Shown here: in pieces, positions 46,938-58,860 of the stretch
Position numbering within the stretch: the first letter of the stretch is position 1
Layout: every line of letters starts with the position of its first letter
NCBI GenBank assembly: GCA_034359265.1
Contig: CP136891.1
Coordinates: 58,566,001-58,630,000 of the forward strand
DNA length: 64,000 nt
Source: Canna indica
Lineage: Eukaryota > Streptophyta > Magnoliopsida > Zingiberales > Cannaceae
Direction of reading: 5' to 3'
The notes under the pieces: model-generated
What the model saw: the letters and a program-made list of their open reading frames with translations, nothing else
The model's database searches: none
Told to the model about the DNA's origin: nothing
Position numbers and translations under genes: made by a program

Positions 46938-47604
46938 CTCGCAAACTTTATAAATATCCGAATAAATATAATAATAATTATTTATGAAATAAATATTAAA
47001 AAGAATAAAATAATAAGTAATACTAATTAAAAGAGAATAAATATAATCTTACTTGAATAATAATGAATAATTAATTTAATTTAATATAAAATTAATAATT
47101 ACATAAAAGAGTTTTGCTATATCTCCTAAAAATTGGTCAAATAATTCTCTAAATCACTCAAAATGACATGAGTAGTAATTTTATCAATAATCATGTGTAC
47201 TTTATTATATGTGAGTATTAGGAGGATTATTAGACACATTAGAAAAATTTAAAATTTCTTTTACATAAAAATTCTTGCTCAAATACAACCTAAATAAATA
47301 TATTGGAAAAATATTAAATAAAAGATAACTAATACTAAATAAATAATAATTATTATAAATAAATATGAAAAAAATAAAATAATAAGTAGTAGTTGAGAGA
47401 GAAATCATTAAAAGAGAAATAATTGAGAGAAAAATCATTGAGAGAGAAAGAGAGAGGTGAGAGAAGGGGAAGAGAAAGAGTTATTAAAAGAAAGAAAATC
47501 ATTAAAAGGCATAATTAAGAGAGAGGAGAGAGAATATGCATTAAATATTAGAGAGATAAATTATTAAAAGAGAGAGAGAGAGTGTTAAGAAAGAGAAAAC
47601 TCCC
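46572..47604. other. Purine-rich and AT-rich flank, no gene
   Basis: AGAGAGAAATCATTAAAAGAG-type repeats at 47400-47600 continue after the LINE at 53225-53310, marking the LINE as an insertion. (TA)n at about 46910-46936. Nothing coding is seen. Confidence 0.6.
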
Positions 47605-48847
47605 ATTGAATTCATTTACTTTCACTCCCATTGGAGTTTTGAAATGTTGATTGTGTCTCTACTATCGTAGTAGTTTTGGAAAACTACTTAGAATAGATGA
47701 CAGATTGTTCGATTATGATCACGGCCATTATGTCCGCGCTTGTGTGGAAATTAATTTGGCTCTTCCTTTGCGTCAAGGAATTTGGATAAATATAGATGGT
47801 GTAGATTTCTTTCAACCGATTGCCTACGAAAATTTGCCATCGGTTTGCTTTCAATGTGCTTTAATTGGACATCGTGAAGATGCTTGTCCTGTTTTACTTA
47901 ATAAAAAAGTGGTTTTTGATCCGATTTCAATAACTGATTCTTCGAAAAATTATTCTAAAGAGGCTTCTAATGATATTTCTATGGATTCGTTCGAATCTTC
48001 TCACTTGGATTCTGGTAATGTTTCTATTGATTCGATGGCCCATGCGGTCGATTCTCCTCCTGAACCAAACTGTGGTCCGTGGATCCAAGTTCAACGCCGG
48101 CAAAATCAGTGGCAAAATCCTCGAAGCGCAAACCCTAACTCGAAAACGAGGGAGGGTTTTGCTCTGGTTCGGGATGCCTCACATGATTCACGTAACCTCA
48201 GTTTGACCGAAGTTGACGTGGCAAACTGTGATAAAAAGTTGCCTTCAGCGAGCACTGCTCTAAAAAATCACGACCCTTCGTCCTCTGTGCCAAATAGGAG
48301 TAAGTCCACCATAAAAAACATTGACTCCGGAAGGCTAAACCCTAAAGATAACTCTTCTATGGTAGTTTTGCATGCTAATCTGGCTTCAACCAGACCTCTG
48401 ATAAGTAATCTTGCTGTTAATTCTTCCAAGGTTAAGAATAAGAGTTCTAATGTTGATGTGTCTTCTTCTTTTGATACTGCTATGACTTATTCTAACATGA
48501 TAAGTGTGGATAATGTAGAATCTCCTATAGTTTCTACTGCTATGGATGTTATTTCTAATGTTCTCCCTTCTAGGAACTTCTTAGATATGACTAATGATCT
48601 TACCGTTGCTTTTAAGGCTTACCCTAAGGAGAAAGATTCCCCTCCTAAACCAAGAATCCCTAAGAAAAAGCCTTCAAAACCAAGTAAGACCAATAATTTT
48701 GCTACTTTCCTCCCTAGTGGTCCAAGTAATTTTAAAAGACCTAGATCTAGCTCTATCATAGAGGCTGATTTTCCTCATGGGGCTTCTCAGCCTTTAATAT
48801 TATGTGATGCTCCTTCATCTGTTGTTATTAATGATGAACATTCTTAA
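47605..48847 (+). pseudogene. LINE ORF1 (DUF4283/zf-CCHC_4-type RNA-binding protein)
   Basis: The open part from 47651 to the stop at 48847 reads SFGKLLRIDDRLFDYDHGHY, VRACVEINLALPL, then ENLPSVCFQC and IGHREDAC, a CX2CX4HX4C zinc knuckle, followed by a long Ser/Asn/Lys-rich tail. Upstream, another frame gives PLEF, a stop where Trp is expected, then NVDCVS, so the N-terminal DUF4283 half is mostly missing. ORF1 proteins of plant L1 elements bind the element RNA. A TGA in place of TGG and a frameshift near 47650 make it defective. Confidence 0.85.
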
Positions 48848-51800
48848 TTGAAACGTGCGTGGGGCTTGGAGATGTCCCGTAAAAGATTTCTTATTTATTC
48901 AACTTAAAAACTACAATATTAAAATTATTGCCATTCAGGAAACCCATCTAATTGAGAAACGTTCTAAAAGCCTTATTAGGTCATTTGACCGAGGCTGGGA
49001 AGGTTTTATACAGTCTAGTGAAGGTGCTTCTGGGGGTATTATTCTTGCTTGGAATTCTCAATTTATGAAAACTCAGTTAATTTCCCATTCTTCTCAAGTT
49101 ATAAATGTTGTTGTTCAAATTGATCAATCAGAACCTTTCTTACTTTCTAATGTGTATGCTAGTACAAATCCTATTTTACGTGCTAACCTGTGGTCTTCGT
49201 TTATAAATATTTCTCTTGATTCCTTTTCTTGGTTAATCCTGGGTGATTTTAATTATATTTTAAATAAAAATAATAAATGTGGTGGTACTCCATTTCATGT
49301 CACTAAACCTATTTCAGAATTTCAAACTTTTATTCATCATTCTGGCCTGATGGATTTAGGATTTGAAGGTAGCAGATTTACTTGGTCAAATAATAGGTCT
49401 GGTCTTGCTAAATTTTTTGTTAGATTAGACAGAGCTTTTGCAAATGCAGCTTGGTTACATTTCTTTGAAAATACTCTAGTCAAACATCTTGTTAGAATCA
49501 CTTCAAATCATAGGCCTATTATTGTTGTTTTACCTAATTCAAAACAGCATAAAACTAGGCTTTTCAAATTTCAAAATTTTTTGTTGGAATATGATGATTG
49601 CAAAGATGTCATATATAATGCTTGGAATGTTTTTAGTCCATGTGATGATAATTCTATCTTCTCCTCTAAATTAAAAAATACACAGGTGCCCTGTCTTTCA
49701 GGAATAAAAATAAGGTGGGTAACTTAAAAAATCTTCTTGAAACCACCAAAATGGATATTGCTTTTTTTGAATCTTTTGAAGGTCTTCCTAATGCTCCTAA
49801 TAATATTGAAACCTCCTTAATGTCTCTTTATAATGAATCTATTGCTCTCCAAAGGCAAATCAACTTAAAATGGTGGTCTAGGGCTAAAACTAAATGGATA
49901 AATGAGGGTGATATTGTTACTTTGAGAAGATGTAACAATTATATTAATTCCATTGTAACAGATGACCAGAAAACCATTACTGATAGTAAACTTATCCTTC
50001 AAATCTTTGTTGAGCATTACCAAGCTCTTTGGCATGAGAACTCTGATCTGCCTATCCAGACTTTAAGTTGGCCTATTTTTAATTCCATTAATGCTGAAGA
50101 TGGTAATCAGCTAATTGTGCCTTTTACCCCTACTGAGGTTTGGGACAAGTCCTGATTTTGATGATTTTAATGTTGAGTTCTACAAACAATATTGGAGCAC
50201 CATATCTAAGACATATTTAGACATCATTAATTTATTTTTTAAAGATGCAATAATGCCTAAAGACTGGAATCAAACTATTATATCTTTTATCCCTAAATGT
50301 CAATCTCCAAATTCTGTTAAGGATTATAGGCCTATTGTCTTGTGTAACCTAAATTATAGGATTCTTTCTAAGCTTATAGCAAACAGAATGAAACTCTTGC
50401 TCCCCAATCTGATATCTCCTGAGCAATCTGACTTCATTAAAGATAGAAGCATTCATGAGAATATCCTAATAGTTCAAGAGTTAGCTCACTCATTCTATAG
50501 TTCCAAAAGCAAACATCCTTTCATCCTTGTAAAGATAGATCTTGAAAAGGCATATGACCTTATTAGATGAGATACTATTTTACATGTTCTTACTCTTTGT
50601 AACTTCCCCTCTAAATTTATTCAATGGATTCATTCATGCATTTCTACTGCTTCTTTTTCTTGCCTTATTAATGCTTACAATTCAGAATTTTTTAACTCGC
50701 ATAGAGGCATTAGACAGGGGGATCCTATATCCCCTTTTCTCTATGTTCTTGTTGCTCAGACTCTTTCATTACTTATAAATGATGTTGTAGATAAGAAAAA
50801 TATCATCCCTTTTAAAATAAAAAATGCTATGATTAGTCATTTAATGTTTGCGGATGACATCATCTTAATTTTTAAGGCTACCAATAAAGGCATAAATACT
50901 ATTAGTGAAATCTTCAATAAATACAATACCCTCACTGGTCAAAAAGTGAATCTAGCTAAATCTAAAATTTATTTTCCTAAGGATACTACCATCTCTTTTA
51001 AGAATCAGCTGCGTCATAAGCTTGGCATGAAGATTGGAAACTTCCCTTTTAAATATCTGGGTGACTTAATTTCTCCTAGAAGACCCCTTAAGATTGCTCA
51101 CAACTATATTATCTCTCAATTTGAAGCTAAATTAAGTAACTAGAAGACTTCTCTTCTCTCTCAGGCTGGAAAACTTATATTTATTAAATCTGTGCTAAAC
51201 TCTCTTCCTACTCACACTGCTTCTGTTACTTAGTTAAATAACAGTTTAGTGGATAAATCAGAAGAAATTATGAGGAATTTCCTTTGGAATAGTAAAGCTG
51301 ATAAGCATAGTATGCACTTAATCAGTTGGGATACTATCACTCTCCCTAAAAACCAAGGTGGTCTAGGTATTCAAAATATTAAAACAAAAAGTACAACTCT
51401 TCAGGCCAGAAGAATTCAAAAATACCTTAATAACAGTGATTCTATTTGGGTTAAGTTTGTAAAAAATAAATACCCTCTATTAAATTTTATTAATTATGAC
51501 CTTCCTAAGAAATCTTCTTGGTGCTGAAAACTTTTTGTGAATGCTTTATTTTTACTTAAACCTGGCTTTACTAGCTTGATTGGTAATGGAGGAAATACTT
51601 CTATTCTTTATCATCCTTGGGTATTTGATATCCCTATTGCTCTTATGCCTACTATGATAAATGTCAATTTAACTTCTCAGCTCCATTTGGTGCATGATTT
51701 AAGACTTGGAATCTCATCTTCTAAAAAGTGTGTTTGCTGTGACTTAGAAGATGGATCTTTGCAACATCTCTTTTTTGAATGCTCATTTGCTTCTGGAATC

Positions 51801-53189
51801 TGGTTGATTTTAAGTCAAAATCTCAATATAAATTTAACCAATAGGACTGGATGGTGTTCTGGTAGCTGGTTTTTGTCGAATCTTGGTCAAGCATTGACTA
51901 AGGAATTCAGAGCCATTGTTGCTAACACTATCTGGTTTATCTGGTTTTTTAGAAATGGTTTAATGCATGGTGAACAGTTGCTCACTTGCTTAAGCTCTAT
52001 GATGTGTATCTTGTCCTTCTCGAATCAATACATCAAGCAAAGTGTATCTGAGGGGACTCAGAATATTCAAAATCATATGGTTCATTGGCTTAGGCCTCCC
52101 CAAAATTGGGTAAAAATCAACTGTGATGGCTCTTATGAGAAAAAGGAAGGAGGAGCTGCCTTTACTGTTAGAGATCACAATGGATATTGCATTCATGCTG
52201 AAAGCTTCTATTTCCAGTCTCATTTCGGCTTTTTTATCTGAACTAATAGCTTTGATTAGAGCTCTGTTATTTGTAGTTTCAAACAACTTGAGTCATATCA
52301 TCTTGGAGATAGATTGTAAAGTATTGGCGGATCTTATCAATAATAAGACCCATGCGCCTTAGCAATGCAGAAATCTGTTTCATAACACTCTTGATTTGTT
52401 TTATAAGTGTAATATCATTGTATGTAATTTTATTCCTAGAAATACAAACCAAGCTCTCCATTGGGCAGCAAATGTAGCAAGAGTGAATAAGGATTCCTCT
52501 GTTTGGAATCCTATTAGCCCCCCTGAGCTGAACAATATCCTGTTACAGGTAGGGGTGAGCATGGACCGGTTAACTGATCCATTAGCAAAAAAAAAAACCA
52601 GTCCATTAACTTCGGTTAACCGCTATTTCAGTTTTGATTTTTTTGGTTCGGTTAACCAATAAATTTTTTTAACTTACAAACATAATAATATTATGCAAAT
52701 CATGGAGAAAAATTCAAATAAATATCGAATTCTCATTGAGAAAAAAAAAGTGAAACCATTGAACCAAGATAATGTTCTACAAAAACTAATATTTTTATTT
52801 TTATTTTTAAAAAATATTTTTTGATTTTTTTTAAATTTTTTTAAATTTTTTTAAATTTTTTTAAATTTTTTTAAATTTTTTAATTTTTTAATTTTTTAAA
52901 TTTTATTTATAATTTTCTGTAATTTTTTATAATTTATAAATCATTATTTAATATATATATATATAAAATTAAAAATTAAAAAAATATATCGAACCGGTCG
53001 GTTAACCGAAACCGATGGACTTTTACCTCGGACCGAAATCGAAATCGAAAACTATTTTTTCCAAAAAAAAAAAACCGAAACTAAAAAAATCGGTTCGGTT
53101 TCGGACCGGTTTACCGCTTAACCGGAAAATTGGTTTTTTTTGTTCACCCTTGGTTACAAGATTGTAATCTTTCTGGCCTCGTGGCCTAA
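48840..53189 (+). pseudogene. LINE ORF2 (endonuclease, reverse transcriptase, RNase H)
   Basis: Begins ILN*NVRGAW at 48840, the Trp of the usual WNVRG changed to TGA, overlapping the end of ORF1. Endonuclease: IIAIQETHL, WLILGDFNYI, FTWSNN, then SNHRPI where SDH is expected. RT: FDDFNVEFYKQYW, SFIPKCQSPNSVKDYRPIVL, ILSKLIANRM, LVKIDLEKAYDLI, RQGDPISPF and the catalytic FADDIILIF near 50848. C-terminal: VCCDLEDGSLQHLFFEC zinc-finger-like segment, then RNase H with VKINCDGS, ELIALIRALLF and EIDCKVLADLI. Frameshifts near 49715, 50140, 50570, 51530 and 52240 and stops near 51141, 51232 and 52361. The final DCNLSGLVA and stop (53187-53189) lie beyond the hAT insert. Inactive. Confidence 0.9.
52550..53152. 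mobile_element. hAT-like MITE inside LINE ORF2
   Basis: Starts TAGGGGTGAGCA and ends TGTTCACCCTTG. Flanked by GTTACAGG (52542-52549) and GTTACAAG (53153-53160), a 7/8 match. Removing it and one duplicate rejoins ORF2 in frame to its stop. Subterminal GGTTAACCG / CGGACCGG words. The middle has a tandem TTTTTTTAAA array (52820-52900). Confidence 0.85.
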
Positions 53190-53216
53190 TATATCATTTT
53201 ATTTTGGCAAAAAAAA

Positions 53217-54240
53217 GAAAGAAAACGAGAAAAATTATTTTAAAAGAGAGAGGAAATCATTAAAAGAGAATTAAGAGATAAGGGAAGTGGGAGAGAGAAA
53301 GTTATTTTTTTAAAAAAATAAAAAATTCTCAAATTATCGTGTCAGCCAATCTTAGATCATTAGAGTCACACATGACAATTTTGTACGTTGCTTTTATGTA
53401 TATATATAGACTAGTCGAGAACCTGCGCGTTGCGCAATTATATATGTATATATAATTTAAATAAAAATTAAAAATTATGACAAATAAAATTATTGAAATT
53501 AACTTAAATTAAATTATAATTTTAAATAATAATATTAATACCCAAATAATTAAGATTAATAATAAATATCATACATATGAAAATTTATAAGTGTATACAA
53601 AATAGTAAATATTAGTTTAGATTAATTTATATAATTAATAAAGTAAAAAAATATTTTATTTATTGCTTAAAATTCACCAACACAATAATATATTCATAAA
53701 TGTTTATATATATTAAAACTCAATGTAATTAATTTTTATATTTAAATGTCATCATTCTAATATTAATATATAATGAATTATTTCTTATTCTAATGTTTCT
53801 AATCACACTATTCATTTTTAATTGTATAAAATAATATATTATTAAGCTATTCATTTATTCATAAATTACAATTTTATTATAATATTTTATTGATATTTTT
53901 GTTTATGTGATATTAAAAAGGAGTGAATTATAAAATTAAAATCTATGATGAAATATGTAATTAAAATAATACAACAATAGTACTATTTTCATGAGTGAAA
54001 CAAAGATCCAATAATATAATAAATAACTATAGAAATTTAAAATATAATTTTCTAAAAATTTAATTGAAAACTTTTGTTTGATAAAATTGTTCTTTATCTA
54101 ATATATTTAAAACATGTTTGATAAATAGTAAGGAAAATGTTTGATAGCAAAAATAACACAATAAAATTATGTTTGATATCAAGATGTAAAATTGTGTGAT
54201 TACATTTGGTTTTTGTTGTTGACCCAATACTCTAAGGATA
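53217..54240. other. AT-rich, gene-free
   Basis: After the LINE the GA-rich repeat continues to about 53310. The motif CTAGTCGAGAACCTGCGCG / TTGCGCAA at 53411-53438 stands out from AT-rich surroundings and resembles a degraded copy at 42967. The rest is A/T runs without features. Confidence 0.45.
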
Positions 54241-54252
54241 GAATTGAGCAAG

Positions 54253-54429
54253 ATGAAAGAAATGACATTTCAAGAAAGAATTGCAACACTTGAAGATGAG
54301 ATAGTTCAACTGAGGAATGACAAAAAATAAGTCAATTTAAGGAAGAGTAGTGTGTGTATGATATTTTTTATTGTATGTATCGTATTTTCTAGTATGTTAT
54401 TTGGAGTGGGAACAAAGACAGTAACCTAA
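54253..54429 (+). pseudogene. MULE 2 accessory ORF remnant: coiled coil plus transmembrane segment
   Basis: From ATG 54253 one frame gives MTFQERIATLEDEIVQLRND, then KK and a TAA stop (54328-54330), then in the same frame VNLRKSSVCMIFFIVCIVFS and SMLFGVGTKTVT before a stop at 54427-54429. The same coiled coil followed by a single hydrophobic helix at the C-terminus is seen in the MULE 1 accessory gene. It is likewise on the plus strand, convergent with the transposase C-terminus. The GRF finger exon was not found upstream, so this copy is truncated. It could also be an unrelated small ORF, but the shared layout argues otherwise. Confidence 0.55.
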
Positions 54430-54529
54430 AGCTACTACCATGAAGTGGTTTGGTTTATGTATTTTGATGTTACCCTCTCATGTATATTTGAAGACAATAT
54501 ATTTGAACATGTTTCAATCTGTTAGTGAA

Positions 54530-54760
54530 TTGTGCATCAAAAAATATGAACTTTCATATATTTGTGAGAAAATACATGAACTTTTTTATTTTAGCCTAAA
54601 AAACATGAACTTTATCACTTTTAACGTAAAAATATATGAACTTTGCCACTTTTAATGTAAAAATCATGAACTTTGCTACTTTTAACCTAACAATACATGA
54701 ACTTTGTTACTTTTAACCATAAAATACATGAACTTTGTCATTTATAGCACAACTATTTAT
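54530..54760. repeat. Tandem repeat (ATGAACTTTG.CACTTTTAAC, about 39 bp)
   Basis: About six imperfect units, each with AAAATACATGAACTTTG and (C)ACTTTTAAC. Related inverted words (CAAAGTTCGTATATTTT, CAAAGTTCGTATTTTTTT) lie at 57605-57685 at the other end of MULE 2. This repeat may therefore be the left terminus of that element, or a subterminal repeat between its two convergent genes. Confidence 0.7.
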
Positions 54761-54899
54761 TGCACAGTACGCAATTCAACTAGTACACATCATTTCACAT
54801 ACATAAAATTTAGAATTCCACATACATATGAATCCATGACTGATCCACGTACAATCCATAAATATATCAATCCACGTATCAATCCACATACAATCCATA

Positions 54900-56450
54900 A
54901 ACATATCAATCAACATATAATCCACATACAATTCACATACAATCCATACCAATCCACATCAATCCTAACACTTGAAGATGACTGATTGTCTGACTTCTTT
55001 TTTTCCTTGAGTCTGTTGTTGCTCCTTACTGAGGTGGTGTTCCTGCTCCTTACAGAGGTGGTGTTCCTGCTCCTTACTAAGGTGGTGCTCCTGCTCCTTA
55101 CTGAGGTGGTGCTCTGTTGAGTGCCTTGGGTGGGTTGGGTGCCTTGAGTGGGTTGGCTCACCTGAGTGCCTTCATGGACAAACTGCCCTCCTCCAAATCT
55201 TCCTTCATGGAGTATTCTAACTTTTGTATTAGGCATCTATATGAAACTTATAATTAGATAATTGAAATCTATAATTTATAACTAGAATTAAATAACTTAC
55301 ATGCACATATGTATTTCCTATTTCAGTGCCAATTATTACTCCAAATCCCTTTGCTGCCATAGCCGTCTCCTTGTGCACTCTTCTCATAACTAACAGGTCT
55401 CTTAATAACAGTCATCTTTGATCTCTTTGCAGGTGATTGCACACCCTGGTTCTCCAAATTGATTTGCACACATTGGTTCTCTAAATTGATTTGTACACAT
55501 TGATTCTCTAAATTGATTTGCACACCCTGGTTCTTATGTGGTCTCCCCCTTTTCTTCCCCCGTGTCAAAACAGATTTGTTAGTAAACAGATTGTAAAAAA
55601 TAGATTTGTTAGTAAATAGGCAAGGACAAATATTAAGTTACCTGACTAGATGATGGTTGACTTGATACTGGTCTTTTATTCTTGTTTTTGCATGACCTTT
55701 TGTTATAGCCATATGTATTGCATTGTGTACATTTCATCTGCACCCCCCTCTTACTCATCTATGTTGTACTTGCTTGTTCCTTTTCCTTCTCACTAATATC
55801 TTTATTCCTTCCTCTTTTTGGTCTCTCTACTTGTCTTCTCATAATGGGAGGTCAGATAGGTTCAGACTCAATCTTTGCCCACATTTTTTCTCATTTAATG
55901 GCTGAATAAGATGCTCATATGCCCTTAGGTATGCGGACTTCTAAAATATTCATGAACATATTCTGTGGGTTCTCTCCCAACCAATGAATTGATGAAATGA
56001 CATGAGGACAAGGGATGTCACTAAGTTCCCACATCATGCATGAGCAACTATTTTGTTCTAGCTCTACAACATAGTTGTTATCCATGCGTTTAACCTCAAA
56101 CTTCTTATATCCAGCATGTGTTGCTATGCAGAAGCCACTAACAACTTTGTTCCCTTCTACCTTTTTCTAATTTTAGGACATATGGTATCATCACTTTTCA
56201 TTATCATCTCCCTCTTTTCTGTCATTCTTTTCATTATTGTCCATCTAATGTCCTCTAACATGTCAATCCTTTTCCCTTCGGTTTTCTAATTTTTTTTATA
56301 TCTTCATCATCACTACTATTAAGTGTCTGCATTGATTCAGTTGAAGTATCACTTGATGATTCATCAGAACTAGATGAATCATTGTTCCCACCCTCATCTT
56401 CCCTGTGCTCATCTCCTCCACCACTGGTACCTTGCTCATCTTTACTGTGC
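54900..56450 (-). pseudogene. MULE 2 transposase, C-terminal half
   Basis: Read right to left from the junction near 56300: IDMLEDIRWTIMKRMTEKRE, DDTICPKIRK, then MDNNYVVELEQ, the SWIM finger CSCMMWELSDIPCPHVISSI (about 55990-56050), a zinc knuckle CTQCNTYGYNKRSC (about 55700-55740), and KKRGRPHKNQGVQINLENQ with CVQINLENQ repeated at 55440-55540. It continues with MAAKGFGVIIGTEIGNTYVH (about 55310-55370) and a low-complexity tail with GTQPTQGTQ and TTSVRSR repeats (54960-55236). The parts match MULE 1 37117-37860 and 36786-36890 in order. Stops near 55905 and a frameshift near 56165 break it. Confidence 0.8.
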
Positions 56451-57067
56451 TAATCTCCTCCACCACTGGTACCTTGCTCATCTTTACTATGCTGATCTCC
56501 TCCACCACTGATACCTTGCTCATCTTTCATGTGCTCATATCCTCCACCACTAGTACCTTGCTCATCTTTAAAAATTCTCTTCTTTCTCTTCACTATTATG
56601 TATTCCTCATCATCCTCATCACTTGTGCCATCATCTCCATCAAAATCAGTATGTTCATGAGCATCATCCTGGTCAGCTCCTTCATGATCAGGCTCTAAAT
56701 TCTCATCCTGGTTCTGAGTTTTGAGAGTCTGTTGTAGTTTCTTTTTCCTCAATTTATAGTCTCTAATTTCTTCTGAATAGAAGTGTATAGACCCACAACT
56801 TATCGTCAATTTACACATCTCATTAACTTCAATTTCTGTCTTTATCTCCACCAGTCCAGAAGATAAGGGCTTCTTAGGGTCTTTGTACCACAATTTAGGT
56901 CGAGAGTAACCTAATGTCCCTACCAAGAGTCTCATGTCAGACAATGTAACTGTATTTGAAATCATATCATCTTCTCTGACTAAGAGCAGTTCACCCCCCA
57001 CATAGCGTACATGAGGTTTAAAAATCATTTGACCACCGTGATGTACTACAATCTCAAATTTTTCCAT
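56450..57067 (-). pseudogene. MULE 2 transposase, N-terminal domain
   Basis: From ATG 57067: MEKFEIVVHHGGQMIF, YVGGELLLV, TLSDMRLLVGTLGYSRPKLW, CKLTISCGSIHFY, then a Glu/Asp-rich stretch (DDGTSDEDDEEYIIVKRKKR). The start fits the N-terminal domain of plant MuDR-type transposases (VMHHGG...YVGG). At 56395-56570 a 39-base unit coding KDEQGTSGGGDEH-like peptides is repeated about five times, with a stop at 56450-56452 inside the array. The DNA-binding and DDE catalytic domains expected between this and the SWIM part are missing, so MULE 2 is an internal-deletion derivative. Confidence 0.8.
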
Positions 57068-57690
57068 CCTAAATGAAAATGAATATGCGACAGATGGCAA
57101 AGAGTGAAAAAACAATGAAAAAAATGAATTAACATAATATTAGAACCACAACACATGGATTAAAAAAAAGATGGCATATGTGAAAGAAACTAAAAATATA
57201 CCTGTTGTTTTTGGGACCACAGCTTCGCAATATCCCCATCTCTCGTCCCTTCATGCCCTAATCCGGCGACAAAGACTCCAGAAGGCGTGCCCTGATCCGG
57301 CGACAAAGGCGACAAAAATCCCCCTCTTCGTAGTGTTCGAGCAGGCGAGCAGGTAAAATAAGGACTAGGGCATCGAGCGTGCCCAATTTGGTGACGATGG
57401 GAAAATTACCATTTTGCCCATTCCCGTTTAAAAAAACATTAGCATCGGGGGTGGATAATTTCGTAATTTTATGTTACCCTTTATTCGTCCGTTGAAATTA
57501 TATACCACGTTGGCAAAATAACTTGCCACGTCGTCGCCGTTAACGGCCATGTCAGCAAAAACCGTCAAAAAAGACGGTGCAATGCTAAACGAGGTGACAG
57601 AATCAAAGTTCGTATATTTTCTTGCTAACGGAAAAAGTTTGTGCTAAAAATGAGAAAAAGTTCAAAGTTCGTATTTTTTTTGGATATTTA
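57068..57690. mobile_element. MULE 2 right end
   Basis: Promoter side of the transposase. Contains CTTCATGCCCTAATCCGGCGACAAAG and a similar CCTGATCCGGCGACAAAG, then GCCACGTCGTCGCCGTTAAC / GGCCATGTCAGCAAAAACCG and CAAAGTTCGTAT words near 57605-57690, typical of plant MULE ends. The precise terminus and target duplication were not identified. Confidence 0.55.
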
Positions 57691-57936
57691 CCCTATAAAT
57701 TTTTAGTCATTCATAAAATTTAGTGCAGTCTTGGACATAGTGTGGATCCACCACTGAATGGGAGTGTTCCTTATTAGGGTTTTTAGCTTATTATTACTAA
57801 TTGTGAAATTAGTATTTTATTTTTCTCATTAGATATTATGCTTGGCTCTTGATTGCTCCACATATGGCAAGTTGAGCCAATAAAAACTTGAATTTGTACC
57901 TTCGTTTTTAGTGCTTAAACTTTTGGTGAATTTGAG

Positions 57937-58341
57937 TAGGAGTGTTCACGGGTCGGGTCGGATATAGGAAAAAAATCGATTCGACCCAACCAAGTGTAAT
58001 CGGATTGGATTGAATCGGGTTGAAAATTTGTTACATCTCAAATCCGACCCAACACGACCTAGTTCTAGTCGGATCGGGTCGAGTAGTCGGGTTTGTCCAT
58101 CTAGGTAAAAAATAATTTTTAACAATATATATTTAAAAAAATTTAAAATAAATATATGTTTAAAATAATTAAAAAATGTAAATAATCGAGTCATCGGGTT
58201 GGGTCTCGGGTCATCGAATTTTAAATTCTAAAACCCGAAACCCGACCCGATTATGATTGAGTTTGGTCAAATTGTACCCGACTCGACCCAACCCAAATAG
58301 GTCGGATCGGATCGGGTTCTCGAGTTCAATGAACAGTCCTA
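57937..58341. mobile_element. hAT-like MITE (GGGTCGG type)
   Basis: 405 bp. Starts TAGGAGTGTTCACGGGTC and ends TTCAATGAACAGTCCTA. Flanked by AATTTGAG (57929-57936) and AATTTGAT (58342-58349), a 7/8 match to an 8-bp target duplication. Subterminal GGGTCGGGTCGGAT and ACCCGACCCGATT words. Non-coding. Confidence 0.85.
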
Positions 58342-58349
58342 AATTTGAT

Positions 58350-58797
58350 AACTTATCTCATCTTCGCTTGGAAAAGACTAATATTGTTGCTTTCCTTCAG
58401 TAGAATTTTGCCTTATTGAATCTTGTTGCTGATGTGCTACCATCTTGTATACGCACATTGTTGAGTACTTTCTGTGTTCTAAATTACAAAATATATAAGA
58501 CAACCTTGGATGGGCTACATTGACAATTAAGCAAGTTAGTAATTCCTTTTAATATTTATGAAAATTTTATTTTTGAGCTTTAACTTTCTAGTGTACTTAT
58601 ATGAGCAGTCATCTGAAAAAAATCTTGTAGAACATCAAAATTTCTATTTTTTTAATTGGATTTGATGCACAACTAAGATAGAGACTAGGAGAGGGAAAAA
58701 TAGGCAGTTTTTAATTAATCAAATCTGAAAAACCGATCATACTAAGAGCACGCAAACCACACCTACCAAAAAATCCTCACAATACAAAAATATGCAA
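58350..58797. other. No gene recognised
   Basis: Mixed-composition sequence. A short frame (TTGAATCTTGTTGCTGATGT...) looks mildly coding but is not assigned. Nothing else is visible. Confidence 0.4.
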
Positions 58798-58818
58798 ATA
58801 ATTTTAATAACCAAAATC

Positions 58819-58860
<42 letters not shown>

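Larger units (their letters stand above)
47605..53216 (+). mobile_element. LINE (L1-like) with ORF1, ORF2 and poly(A)
   Basis: 5' truncated within ORF1 and ending in an A-tail at 53209-53216 after GGCCTCGTGGCCTAATATATC. Possible target duplication AAGAAAGAGAAAAC (47587-47600) and AAGAAAGAAAAC (53215-53226). A 603-bp hAT MITE plus its duplicated 8 bp sits at 52550-53160, in the last codons of ORF2. Confidence 0.88.

Noticed and set aside
47927..48206. Frames overlapping LINE ORF1 in other phases
   Set aside because: Shadows of ORF1, which has the zinc knuckle.
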